Shown here one piece after another: positions 49,360 to 59,200 of a stretch of DNA of 64,000 nt. Origin of the DNA: Drosophila persimilis (Eukaryota > Arthropoda > Insecta > Diptera > Drosophilidae); contig NW_020825294.1 of the NCBI RefSeq assembly GCF_003286085.1, positions 496,001-560,000 of the forward strand, written 5' to 3'. The position numbers and the translations under genes were made by a program. The stretch's first letter is position 1. The number at the start of each line of letters is the position of its first letter. The notes beneath the pieces are model-generated. The model saw only the letters and a program-made list of their open reading frames with translations. It did no database searches and had not been told where the DNA came from.

Positions 49360-49735
49360 TTTTAACTTTTTCCTTTAGGGGATCTTTAACGATTGAAGTA
49401 TCGCCTTGTTCATCCTCATCTGAATTTGGAATTAAAGAAAAAACGTTCAGAATTTATTTGTTTAACAATAATTTAAAAGTTAGAGGACCTGAGATATATT
49501 GAAGTCCACAATTTTAGAGAACTCTTCGTCTTCGTCGGAAGGAGTGCCCATGGAGCAGACATGGCCTCATCAGCATTCTTACAAAGACAACTGCGAATTC
49601 TTTTGCACTTGGAGCTAAATTTTTCACGGTTTGCCTTTTTAAAAAGCTTTGCTTTATTTTTAAAAACTTGCAAACTTTATTAATTATCAAAAGCTTTCGT
49701 TCCACTTAAATGCAATTACGCTTCGACATTTTGCC
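49360..49735 (-). pseudogene. Possible small broken gene encoding a basic, then acidic protein
   Basis: On the minus strand an ATG at about 49,727 in a good context (GGCAAA before ATG) begins MSKRNCI and meets a stop at once. The same region then reads as a Lys/Arg-rich segment (FKNKAKLFKKANREKFSSK in one frame). It continues in a shifted frame as an acidic segment (MGTPSDEDEEFSKIVDFN). A possible intron (GTCCTC to AATTCAG) leads to DEDEQGDTSIVKDPLKEKVK and a stop near 49,329. The charged, protein-like pieces in different frames suggest a decayed host gene, perhaps for a small nuclear basic protein. The family is not recognised and the reading is tentative. Confidence 0.25.
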
Positions 49736-49789
49736 GGCTATCAACATCTACCTTTGAATCACCTACAAACTGAGAGCTGATGCAAACAC

Positions 49790-50050
49790 TATTGGTGAGC
49801 TCAGCTGCTACGGCCGCGACTCTACATTTATACCCGATACTAAGTTCAGTTCAAGACAAAGAGTGTGTGAGAGAGAGAGAGAGAGACAGAATATAGGTAA
49901 ACGGACAGACAGACATGGCTCAATCGACTCGGCTATTGCCGATCAAGAAGATATATACTTTATGGAGTCGGAAACGCGTCCTTCTGGGGGTTATACACAT
50001 CCACTTTCGCACAGATAATTTTGAGTATGATGAGTGAGTATTTTGATCGG
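49790..50050 (-). mobile_element. Decayed INE-1/mini-me-class element
   Basis: It contains words common to short Drosophila interspersed elements of this class: ATTTATACCCGATACT, GACGGACAGACATGGCTC (here ACGGACAGACAGACATGGCT), CAATCGACTCGGCTATTG, ATATATACTTTATGGAGTCG and GAAACGCGTCCTTCTGGG. The orientation is inferred. A GA microsatellite at 49,868-49,886 interrupts it. It has no coding capacity. Confidence 0.6.
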
Positions 50051-50429
50051 ATATACTAAAAATTCGTTATAGGGAGATCTAAAGCATATGACCATTCGAG
50101 TTACGGGCGTACGAAAATCGTAGTAAAGAAATATTCACTGTAAGGAAATTCTTTATAAAGAGAGCAAAACGTACAGCAAATTGAACGAAGTCTTGGTGGA
50201 AATTAATTCGTTGTCTAGAAACCTTCGTAGTACTAAAGTTCGTAATAGAGCAGTACGACTGTAATGCTTATATATGTAGTCTATAAGAGGCTACCTACCC
50301 TGACCGACCAACATATTCTAAGAATTAGTCGTCAGATCGTCTAAAAAATATGCTTCAAATATGTCCAGGGAGCAATGCAACGTTTACGCTGTTTAGACCT
50401 CCTTGTTTAGTCTTGAAATTAATTTAGTT

Positions 50430-50960
50430 TAATTTTTAAATGAAGAATATTATGCAGTCTTTAGGCAGTTGCAGATAATATTTAAGCTGTTCAAATGAAA
50501 TAAGCAATATGATTGAAATTACACGGTATATATCTGAACTAATCCGTTACACTCAGTGTTGGAAAATGCTAATCGTTGGATCAGCACGATTAAAGGTATA
50601 GTTGAGGCTTAGTGTTTTCTCATATAACTGCTACACAATGGAGTATATTAACCAGTCTTTATGCAGATAATACAATACCAATATGAACGTAATTGAATAT
50701 GATCATATTTTAGTTAATTAGTCCGTTACACTCAGTGCTGGAAAATAGTACTAACCAACTAATGCAGCACGATTGAAGGTATTTTTTCTGTTTAGTGTTC
50801 ATTCATAGAACTGCTACGCTATAACAAATATTAAGCTGACTTTATGAGTCACATTTTGGTTTATTAGTCCGTTACTCTCAGTGCTGGAAAATACTACTAA
50901 CTGATCAAATATCCACTACTGCCATCAAATATGTGCAACGAGCAGCCCGATATAAGGTCG
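50430..50960 (+). repeat. Degenerate tandem array, units of about 145-180 bases
   Basis: The phrase TCCGTTACACTCAGTG-TGGAAAAT recurs at about 50,543, 50,722 and 50,868. Each copy is followed by an ACTAAC/GATCAGCACGATTRAAGGTAT-like block, TTTAGTGTT, AACTGCTACRC, and AACCAGTCTTTATG. A partial earlier unit (TATGCAGTCTTTAGGCAG) starts near 50,450. The copies differ by many substitutions and small gaps, so the array is old. It lies between the two b561 genes. Confidence 0.75.
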
Positions 50961-51444
50961 TTTTGCGGTTTAGTGACTTACCTGATGTGTTTATTGGCAC
51001 TTGAATAGCTTCACTTCACCAAGAGGAAACCGATACGATCTGAAATAAAAAATGTTATTTATGTGTTTGTAGTAGTCAAGAGCGGCGTGCGTTAAAGTGA
51101 CGCTGCAAAAAAGGTTCGGCAGTTGCGCTGAAACAGCGGTGGAGATTATTTAAATCAATTGCGAACGGAGGAACGGACGGACATAGTCCAATGGGCGTAT
51201 CGGGGCGCTTATTAGCCGCTTAATAAAGTTCTATCGTTTTGTTGAATTGACGATCATTTACCGCTTTAGTTCCCAATAAATTATTTTACAACAATTTGTC
51301 TGATGAGAGGTAGGCACACTTATCAGCTGGGAACTGTACAAATGTTCTTGCGCTGTGTACTCGCAGTTTACTTTATTAAACACGAAAAGAACATTATGTC
51401 AAAGCACTGATAAGAGCTTAAAATAATTCAAAACAGAAACTACA
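50961..51444 (+). promoter_or_regulatory. Upstream region of the second b561 gene
   Basis: Unique sequence between the tandem array and the b561 start codon. It contains a CACTTATCAGCTGG block near 51,318 and AT-rich sequence before the ATG. The transcription start cannot be located. Confidence 0.4.
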
Positions 51445-52454
51445 ATGGCCGAGCCCGAGAGGCCGGTTGTTAGTAGATCACAGAAAGTCGTCGACTACGG
51501 CAGCACGATCCAGACGAGAACATACGCGGCGAGAGCAGCACGACAAGCCTCATTTGTTTTAATCGAATCTGCGCAACGATATTCAAAAATGTCCCACAAC
51601 ACACTGTCCCCGCACGAATCTCAGGACCGATGGCAGAGAGTGGAGTTCTTTCTGAACGTTCTCAATCAAATCTGCATTGGTTTCGTAACCATCTATATTT
51701 CATACCTGACACTGCGGACTGGACTCGAAGGCACTAGTCTGCATGCTTGGCTGGTCACCATTGGGGTAACGTAACTGCTAATAGCAGCAGGAAGAATCGA
51801 TCTCTAAAGATCATCATCTTTTTCTCGTACAGTTCTCCTTCTTCATGGCCGAGGGTGTCATGATCCACTATGGCGGCAATGTTCTCACACACAGTTACAA
51901 GCGGCATACAAAGACCACAATACATTGGATAGTCCTAACACTGGGCGGATGCTGTGGAGCATCTGGAGCCCTAATCAAAATGATACAGAAAGGTTTCTCT
52001 CTCCACTCAACGCACGGAAAGCTGGGTGAGTAATTCAAACAACAAGAGAGAGAGAATGCGCCATTATCTCGACTGTAGTACTGCTCTCCGAATGAATGAG
52101 TGAAGCCTCCACTGATCAATGGAATTTCGTGCTTCCCCTACAGGTTTTACTGCATTTGTACTGTGCATACTGGCCATGACCTCTGGCCTGAGTGCACTCT
52201 TCTCCGCTCGCGTGAAAAGGCTGATCACCCCATTGCTGAACAAGACCTTTCACAACTTCTTGGGATTCGCTTGCTTTGTCATTGCATTGGTGACCCAGTA
52301 TTACGGCTACCAGACGGGCTACTTTACGAATCGCAGTGAGACGGACTTTCAGATTCTGATGAAGTGCCTCACCCTCACGTCGCTGGTTCTGTCGAGCTAT
52401 GGCCCAATGAAAGCGCTCTATCAGAAATGTGAAAACATTTCTCGTCAGTTTTAA
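51445..52454 (+). CDS. Cytochrome b561 family transmembrane protein (three-exon copy)
   Basis: Exons 51445-51765, 51833-52025 and 52144-52454, with introns of 67 and 118 bases and in-frame joins. The product is 274 residues from the first ATG. A second ATG at 51,589 (residue 49, context AAAA before ATG, MSHNTLSPHESQ) aligns with the start of the paralogue at 48,169 and would give 226 residues, so the 48-residue extension is uncertain. Haem-ligand histidines are visible in HAWLVTIGF, TIHWIVLTLGG, STHGKLGFTAF and FHNFLGFACF, within six membrane helices. It probably carries electrons across a membrane from ascorbate, as is typical of the family. A poly(A) signal AATAAA is at 52,495. Confidence 0.9.
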
Positions 52455-52494
52455 GATGCAAGATTTTAACTATAGCTTCTATCGAATGTACATA

Positions 52495-52500
52495 AATAAA
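52495..52500 (+). terminator. Poly(A) signal of the second b561 gene
   Basis: AATAAA, 41 bases after the stop codon. Confidence 0.65.
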
Positions 52501-53325
52501 TATAATTTGTTTCATAATTTATTTTTAGACTGGCTCTCGTTTAATGACAAACGGATATTGACCTATCTAACATTTTATGGGATCTGCCAAATGAGCTAAT
52601 CTTATCGCCCGAACACCTCACAAGTACCATAAACTCGTGCACATAGTTTAGCTGTGTTTCACTGCCGGCTGGGAAAACCCACCCGGATATACTCAATCAA
52701 GCAACGCGTGTCACCGGCTGTAAATCCCACTTCAAAATATAATGTACCGATTGTCAGGCGGTAGTGATAAAGAACGTCATAATTAATTATAATCTTGATG
52801 GTAGAATGAACTCTACCGAGACTGAATTTATGGTATACTTTAACTGGGTTTGGAATGCCAAAAGGAGGAATTTCCAGCCCTATAATGTATATGATAGGGA
52901 CCTCTATGAAAACAGAAAGTATCGTCTATATTGGGGTAAAGATTGGAATGTCGAAAGAAGAAAGTTTAATACAAATAGGTGAGTATTTGTATTCCAAAAG
53001 ATTCTATGCTTCTATTACATCCAAGGAGGGTCGACCCATTATATGAATTGAAATATAGAAAGCAAAAAAATTTAAATTCTTAAAAAATACCGAATTAGGA
53101 AAATTAAGTCGCGCGAAAGTTCTGTTTAGACCACAGTAGAGTAGATGGGTTACACTCCCATCTTAGCCACACAATGTCTCGACTCCAATAAAGACAAACC
53201 ACCTTTGGGTACAATTTTGTTGTATTACAAATTTTGTAGAAATTAGTATTACAGTAATCTTCAGTAGATTGAAGGGTACTCAAACGTACTAAAGAGCAAA
53301 AGAAACGTCTTAAACATTCATATGC
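52501..53325. other. Intergenic stretch between the second b561 gene and spi
   Basis: The genes converge on this stretch. Two related blocks, GGAATGCCAAAAGGAGGAA at 52,853 and GGAATGTCGAAAGAAGAAA at 52,946, sit about 93 bases apart in short open frames and look like an old duplication or a transposon scrap. I recognise no gene. Confidence 0.5.
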
Positions 53326-53343
53326 ATCGTGCAGTTTCTTATG

Positions 53344-53349
53344 TTTATT
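53344..53349 (-). terminator. Candidate poly(A) signal of spi
   Basis: AATAAA on the minus strand, about 400 bases after the spi stop codon. It would end the spi transcript near 53,325. Confidence 0.5.
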
Positions 53350-53749
53350 CAGAATTTGTTCAAATAATTGTGTATATTTTTTTCTCGCAATAAATAATAC
53401 TTGGCGCGTGTTTCTCCTTGTGTGTGTGTGATACGTATATCAGGATAAAATAAATAGCTAGCGTAAGGTATAAAAATACATTCGATTCGATAATACAAAA
53501 GGCTTGCTCTAGTATGCATTTGTCTGGAACGAGAGAGCGGAATTCTCTTCTATAGTAAGATCTCTTTCCCGACTGTGGACAGTAGTTTGTGGACACTTTA
53601 CAATTAACAATTAGTAAATAGGAATTAGGACTTCCGACTAAAGCACATTAAAAATTCGTTGAATGGAACAGTTTTCCTGTTACCCAAGGCATATTCATTC
53701 CAAGTGATCTGTCGTTCGTGTCTGTGTCCGTGGTCCGCGTTCAATTGAT

Positions 53750-54475
53750 TCACAGTTTTGTGGTGCGACGGACGGCAAAAGACATTAGGGCATGCTCCAG
53801 CCGCATGTGATAGGGCAGCTTGCGTTCCTGGACGAGAGGCTCGTCGCCGGCAGCACAGCATTGATTGCGGCAGCACTCGCATTGATCCTGATCATCGCCT
53901 TGATCGTACTCATTGTCATCCTCCTCCTGCTCCAGCTCGTAGGCCTTCTTGGCAGCGCGCTGCTCGAATCGGAGATAGAATGCGAGGCATACGAATAGCA
54001 TAAAGACCAGGGCACACATCGCACCACTTGCAATGCTGGCCTTCTCGAGCATGGGACGCGGCCGCTTGGGCAGATAGGAGCCGTCGATTTCCTTGTACTC
54101 GCACCGCTGACCCATGAATCCGATGGCGCACTCGCAGCTGTATACAGGAAGATCCCCGATCTTCACGGCAAAGCAATGGGCATCGTTCAGGCAGTACCAG
54201 GCATCAAAAGTCTCTGGACACTTGTACGTGGGGAATGTTATGTTGGGCCTTGGAGTCGTCGTTGTGGTGCGCATGGTGGTTGTCGTTGCTGGGGCCTGAG
54301 TGGGCGGCAATGCAGTACCCGACATCGAAGACGATATGGAAGGACGCGGCTTGGGCACCGTGCGGCTGGAGCAGGCCTCAATGCAGGCCGGATATGCCAG
54401 GCAGCCGATCAACAGCAAGGCCAGATAATATGGTCGTCCCATATTGTAGATCTCGGTGCTTGTGGAATGCATCAT
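53750..54475 (-). CDS. spi: Spitz, TGF-alpha-like membrane precursor of the EGF-receptor ligand
   Basis: A 241-residue single coding exon, recognised by near-identity to D. melanogaster Spitz (about 234 residues). The signal peptide (about 12-34) is followed by Cys35 in EACSSRTV, the N-terminal cysteine known to be palmitoylated by Rasp. A Thr/Pro-rich linker leads to an EGF domain with six cysteines (86, 95, 101, 114, 116, 125). ASIASGA at 146-152 at the top of the membrane helix (to about 168) is the motif cut by Rhomboid. The cytoplasmic tail is acidic and Cys-rich and ends RLEHALMSFAVRRTTKL. Star traffics the precursor from ER to Golgi and Rhomboid releases the ligand to activate Egfr. 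The N-terminus is slightly longer than in D. melanogaster, and the start could be M1 or M2. A likely leader-intron acceptor lies near 54,617. The leader introns host the mir-2 cluster. Confidence 0.98.
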   Translation of the reverse strand: MMHSTSTEIYNMGRPYYLALLLIGCLAYPACIEACSSRTVPKPRPSISSSMSGTALPPTQAPATTTTMRTTTTTPRPNITFPTYKCPETFDAWYCLNDAHCFAVKIGDLPVYSCECAIGFMGQRCEYKEIDGSYLPKRPRPMLEKASIASGAMCALVFMLFVCLAFYLRFEQRAAKKAYELEQEEDDNEYDQGDDQDQCECCRNQCCAAGDEPLVQERKLPYHMRLEHALMSFAVRRTTKL

Positions 54476-55061
54476 TACAATTTGAAGCTTGTTCGGTTGT
54501 TCGGTTTCGAGTTTGGGGGGTTTTTGGGTATTTCGTTATTTCGATATTGGTTTTCTTTTTGGCTTGCAATCGTTGTTTGGTTTCTTTAAAGCTTATCAAT
54601 AAACTAGAAACTATCACAAAATAAATTAAAATCTTAATTCTCCGCTGCAGAACAGGGCGTCGTCAGGGCTCTTTTGAAATGTGTGTTTGCCGGTGCTCTC
54701 TATGGTCTACATATGCTGCATAAACGTTGAGTTAATGGGAGGCATGTGTATCTGCGGGAAAGACAAAATTGGCATTAGTAAGGATAAAATAATACTTTTC
54801 GCTTCGATCAAATATATGTGGGTAGCTCTAGAACTGTGTACTCAACTAAAACAAAAAAAAAAGGAATAACTGCATTAAATCAGAAGTATATATATATGTA
54901 TATATGTTTAGACAATTTAGACAATCAAAAACTGTTCCGCAGCTATGAATCGTCAAATGGTTTCAACAATTTCTCCATATCCTTCCATATCACTCGATGA
55001 TGAGAACACGACCAATTTCACTTGTTTTTTCTTTCAATTTCAAATTCAATTTACGTTGTTT
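54476..55061 (-). other. spi: spi 5' leader just before the coding exon, then leader intron
   Basis: On the minus strand a T-rich tract ending GTGATAG near 54,617 looks like the acceptor of the leader exon. Between it and the start codon is a CAA/CCA-rich leader of about 140 bases. Sequence upstream to the first hairpin is AT-rich intron. Confidence 0.5.
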
Positions 55062-55070
55062 CCCGTTGAT

Positions 55071-55145
55071 TATCCTAGCTCATCAAAGCTGGCTGTGATA
55101 TGCGTTGGGTATCCATATCACAACCACTTGATGAGGCTTAGATAA
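55071..55145 (-). ncRNA. mir-2a-2: microRNA hairpin mir-2a-2
   Basis: On the minus strand the sequence folds into a hairpin. Its 3' arm at 55,100-55,078 reads TATCACAGCCAGCTTTGATG and then AGC, the exact miR-2a sequence. The 5' arm is CCTCATCAAGTGGTTGTGAT. The loop contains GGATACCCAACGC, as I recall from D. melanogaster mir-2a-2. miR-2 family members repress pro-apoptotic genes (hid, grim, reaper, sickle) through the TGTGATA sites complementary to their seed. It lies in a spi leader intron on the same strand. Confidence 0.95.
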
Positions 55146-55661
55146 GCAACATCATAATAGATGTGGCATTATTTTTCAATGGTTCATGGTTCAATGGTGG
55201 TTAAATCATACAAAATCTGCAGTATTATAAATTAAAACGTGTGTACTAATTGTTTTTGCACTCGATAGGGTATTTCATTTTGCTTGCGGCGTTCGAACCA
55301 ATTTCACATCAGCTGCTCCCCCGATAGACTGACGGGTCATCCTGGAGACGCTCGACCCCATCCACCCGGATCACCCAATTACCCAATCACTTGTATTAAT
55401 TTCTGCATATTTCGTGGGCCAAAATGTACTCTGAAAATTGGTTCAAACGCATGCAAGTGTGTGTTTGGCTTTTGCGTGGAGAAGAGGTTATTATTATTGT
55501 CATTATTTGCAAAATATAAAATGGTTACACCCTCCGTATAGTATCCACCATATAGAGATGCAAGTGCGTGTCGGGGTGTGCTGCATGGTGGCGGGGGGGC
55601 GGTGGAGGGGAGGGATACATACGTATTACGTATATTATGATTGATTGATGTACGATACATT

Positions 55662-55739
55662 ACGCCGAGCTCATCAAAGCTGGCTGTGATATGCGGGCAA
55701 AGCAAAATGCATTTCACAACCACTTTGTGAGCCCAGCAT
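55662..55739 (-). ncRNA. mir-2a-1: microRNA hairpin mir-2a-1
   Basis: Minus-strand hairpin. Its 3' arm at 55,691-55,669 is the same mature miR-2a as mir-2a-2. The 5' arm is GGCTCACAAAGTGGTTGTGA and the loop is GCATTTTGCTTTGCCCGC. It is about 520 bases upstream of mir-2a-2 in the direction of spi transcription, in the order 2b-2, 2a-1, 2a-2 known from D. melanogaster. Confidence 0.95.
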
Positions 55740-55957
55740 GAATGTGCCAATAGTTTTGTAGATAGGATTCAGGATCATTGACTGCGGGACTTTAGAATTT
55801 GCAATTTCGATTAATGCTGATGTAATGATATTAACGAAATAAACACTTGCAACGTTACAATAAGCACTGTTTTGTCATTTTTCCATGTTTGATGTTTCAT
55901 CTTTCTTCGATTATTTTATTCGCCTTGGATGGTTTATTTCTTTTGTCTTGAGCATCG

Positions 55958-56034
55958 TGTCGCTCCTCAAAGCTGGCTGTGATATGAATAGGCATAAAAA
56001 GGCAAACATTTCACAACCACTTTGAAGAATGACA
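55958..56034 (-). ncRNA. mir-2b-2: microRNA hairpin mir-2b-2
   Basis: Minus-strand hairpin. Its 3' arm at 55,984-55,962 reads TATCACAGCCAGCTTTGAGG and then AGC, the exact miR-2b sequence. The 5' arm is CTTCAAAGTGGTTGTGAAAT. It is the first hairpin of the cluster in spi orientation. The downstream end of an 86-codon open frame runs through it. Confidence 0.95.
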
Positions 56035-56227
56035 CAATTCTCCTTGGCCCGGACACGGGGGCCCCGAGACCCGAGGCTTTGGGTTCTTTGGGTTCGATGA
56101 TGTCTTCCGAGTGCCAGAGAGCCCCCTGATCGTGCGCTTGGCTGAGATGCACATTAGGTTTGTCTTTTCTCATGTTCTCACGGCCACGGACTGGCTTTGA
56201 CTTGTACTTTTTTTGCGGCCGCGGCAT
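55967..56227 (-). other. 86-codon open frame overlapping mir-2b-2, coding status uncertain
   Basis: On the minus strand ATG at 56,227 begins MPRPQKKYKSKPVRGREN, then a stretch rich in Lys, Pro and Glu, and runs to a stop inside the mature miR-2b sequence. Codon third positions in the first 64 codons are GC-rich, as in real Drosophila genes, unlike the AT-rich flanks. The last 22 codons are the mir-2b-2 hairpin. It could be a small-protein exon, an upstream frame in a spi leader exon, or chance. A plausible internal acceptor (AAAGCCAG) sits within the frame. I do not recognise the protein. Confidence 0.3.
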
Positions 56228-59200
56228 AATAAATAAATATACAAAAAAAAAACAGAACAATAAATGCGACGACGACAACAACAACAACAACATCAACATG
56301 ATAATGATGATGAGGCTGGTGATAAAACACAAATATGAATCGACTCGAATGGCGACGGAAGGTGCAAATAGTAAATTAGGCGAATTTTCGACATAAATGT
56401 TTACATTTCAATTTCAACAGTAATAAAAAAAAATAAATAAGCACATCTGCACATTGAGAAGAAAACAAGTAAGAAGGAGTAATAGTATTGAGGAATAGCC
56501 ATCTATGCCGATCAGATCTTCACAAAGAAAATATACCCAAACCTTTTGAACTCTACACGACTGCTGGACATCAGAAACAATAAAAACGGTCAACAAAATT
56601 TTTGGCGCCAGTCTGTAGCAATTTGTCGCCAAATTCTTTGTCATTTCACGTGATAAGAATGAGGGATCAGATCAACGCAAGCACAGCGCAAAAATACATT
56701 AATTGAAATCGAGAAATGCCAGATGCACATGTATGTATGTATATGCATGCATGTACAGTTAACAATCGCAGCAGCATTGCTGCTGCACTCTCTTTCTCAC
56801 CCAGCAGACATCTAGCTTATTAAAATTTCCGTTATAAAAATTATAAATGTGTGTGGTGTGGGGTCTGTGTGTGTGTGTGAGTGTCTGCGAGAGGAAGTTG
56901 GCAGAAATATGCGCAAAAAAAAGCAAGTTGAATAACCATATAAATTGCGTTGAACTTGCGAGCGTGTAGGTCAAGATCAGCGGCGCGTCATTTCATTTTG
57001 ATTCCGTTTCTATCACAAAACAATCAAAACAAGTTCGATGATCGTTTTCATTGCTACAACAACCTCGCAAACAACTGAAAATTCCTACGGTTAAATGACA
57101 AATGCGTGCAAGCAACAAATACAACAACCATAATAATAACAACAATAACAATAATATTAACAACATTTTGAATAATAGAAGCAACAAAACAGCGTGCATA
57201 CATACATGACAACAACACCCGCTAATAAAATACTGTTGTACGCTGCGGCGTCGGCATCGGCATCGGCACGGCGTCTTTGCTTCTTCTCTACTTCTTTTCT
57301 GCTTTCGTTGTTGCTGTAATTTTCATGTTGCCTTGCCCTGTACCATTCTTGGGCGTCGCTGCACGAGTTCGTTGGCTCTTCTTTCAGCGCTTGTGTGTGT
57401 GTTTAGAAAACTGTAAGAAAAGCAGTGTGTGAAAAATATGGTTTAAACGAAATTCCAGCACAAGAACAAATCCCAACCAACGCTCTCTCTCTCTCTCAGT
57501 CTCTCTGTGTGCAATTTCAAAAATTTACCGGTTTTCGTGTTTTGCGCAAAAAAACAAGTCTTGCTAGTTTTATGCTGAAGAGAGAGCGAGAGGCCTTTTT
57601 AGCGGAGACTTCAACCAATTGAGGTGTGTGTTGCGTGTATACACGAGAGTTCAAGTGCATGTGCCTGTATGTGTGTTGATGACCACACACAAACGCACCC
57701 GCTCTCGCTCTCTTTGCCAGGAGCGACGTTCACGGGGGGATGAGTAAATTATATTTTTTTTCACTGCGTCTGCCCGTGTATATGAATGTGTTGTGTGCGT
57801 GTGTTTGTGTGCGCGCGGGAATGTTGTCAAGAATTCTAAGAATTTTGCTGGGGCGCGGGCAAAATCCACATCAAGATGTGAAAACCGAATCAAAATATAT
57901 TCTTATCCGTTGCATTATTAAATTAAAGCACACATTTAACACAAACTCACGCACACAGCCATAAAAGGCCACTCCGGCACATAAGGAGAGAATGGAGGGG
58001 GGGAAAAGAGCGCGTGAGGGCGTTGACCACTTTGAAACGTAGAAAAGTGTATATTTTTTAAAAACTTTCACAATCACAGCGAAGAAACATTACTTTTATT
58101 TAACAAATAACTAACTGTTTCAATTAAATTCGAAATCGGTCTGCCAAAACGCCGAAAAACGCCGCCGCGGCCGCAGCAGCTCAAAAACACAACCGCTCGG
58201 CACATGAGTCTGGACACAAATTAAGTGTTGCCAGCAACATTGTGCATGGAATGGTTAACCATGGAATGGGACTCATTGTTGCTCGGAAATTGTTCCGATG
58301 AAAAATCCCTCCACGGAGAGAGGATATCCCAAAAAGGAGAGAGAAATACCCGATAAAAGTCCCCATTGTTGCTACGATTCAGAGAGAGAGAGAGCGGAAA
58401 AGAGAGCGTGGCCAGACTGCTGCAATGAGAGGCGTCCATATACCATATACCGCTTCTTTTCAGACTGCTCTCTCTCTCTCTCTCTCGCGACTCTTCTGCG
58501 AGACGAAAAACGAGGTGAAGCGGCATAAATAACAACAATGCGGCGCGCGGCTTTCGAGCTTGTTTGGTAGTTTTGTTTTTGTTTTGGTGTTGCCACAAGA
58601 TTTCGCACGATGGATCAACATGTTATTGACACGCCGCAGCCCGCTGCCCCTGCCCCTGCCGCCACCGACGCCACTCGAACCGAGTTTCGTTTGGTGGGGC
58701 AAAAAGGCACACAAACAAGAAGCGACGCAGGGCGGTGGTAAAGGCAGGACAGAGACAAGGGACAGAGACCCGACGGCCAGGCAGGTAGCCGGCCAAACGG
58801 GACGAACAGGATGAAGAAACGCAGACGACTTCAGACCAGACTCGCTTCTTTCCCCCCCGCCATCCAGAGCTTGTGTTGTTGCAGCCGAATTCACGGAACT
58901 CGGGATTCTGGTTGATTCGGTTCGTGCGCAGGCGCGCACGTAAACAACATTCCTCAGGAAATTTCTCGCCTCTCCCCCACCCCACCTCACCGTTCCGTTC
59001 CCCATGCATTTGTATGTTTGATGCGCGCCAAAAAGCCAACGAAAAAGGATGGCCGCGAGCCCCAGCGTTGCCAGACTGCCGAACCGGAGATACCTCATTT
59101 TGATTTTGCGCTTAATAACGCCCACAACATTGTAGCAATTGAAATCATATACATATGTATGTATACATATATGTACTGCACTACAACTACACGTTTCCGG

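Noticed and set aside
52764-53043. Two overlapping short frames with a repeated WNxxRR-like phrase
   Set aside because: The repeat is explained by a duplicated 19-base block at 52,853 and 52,946. There is no start context or longer structure.
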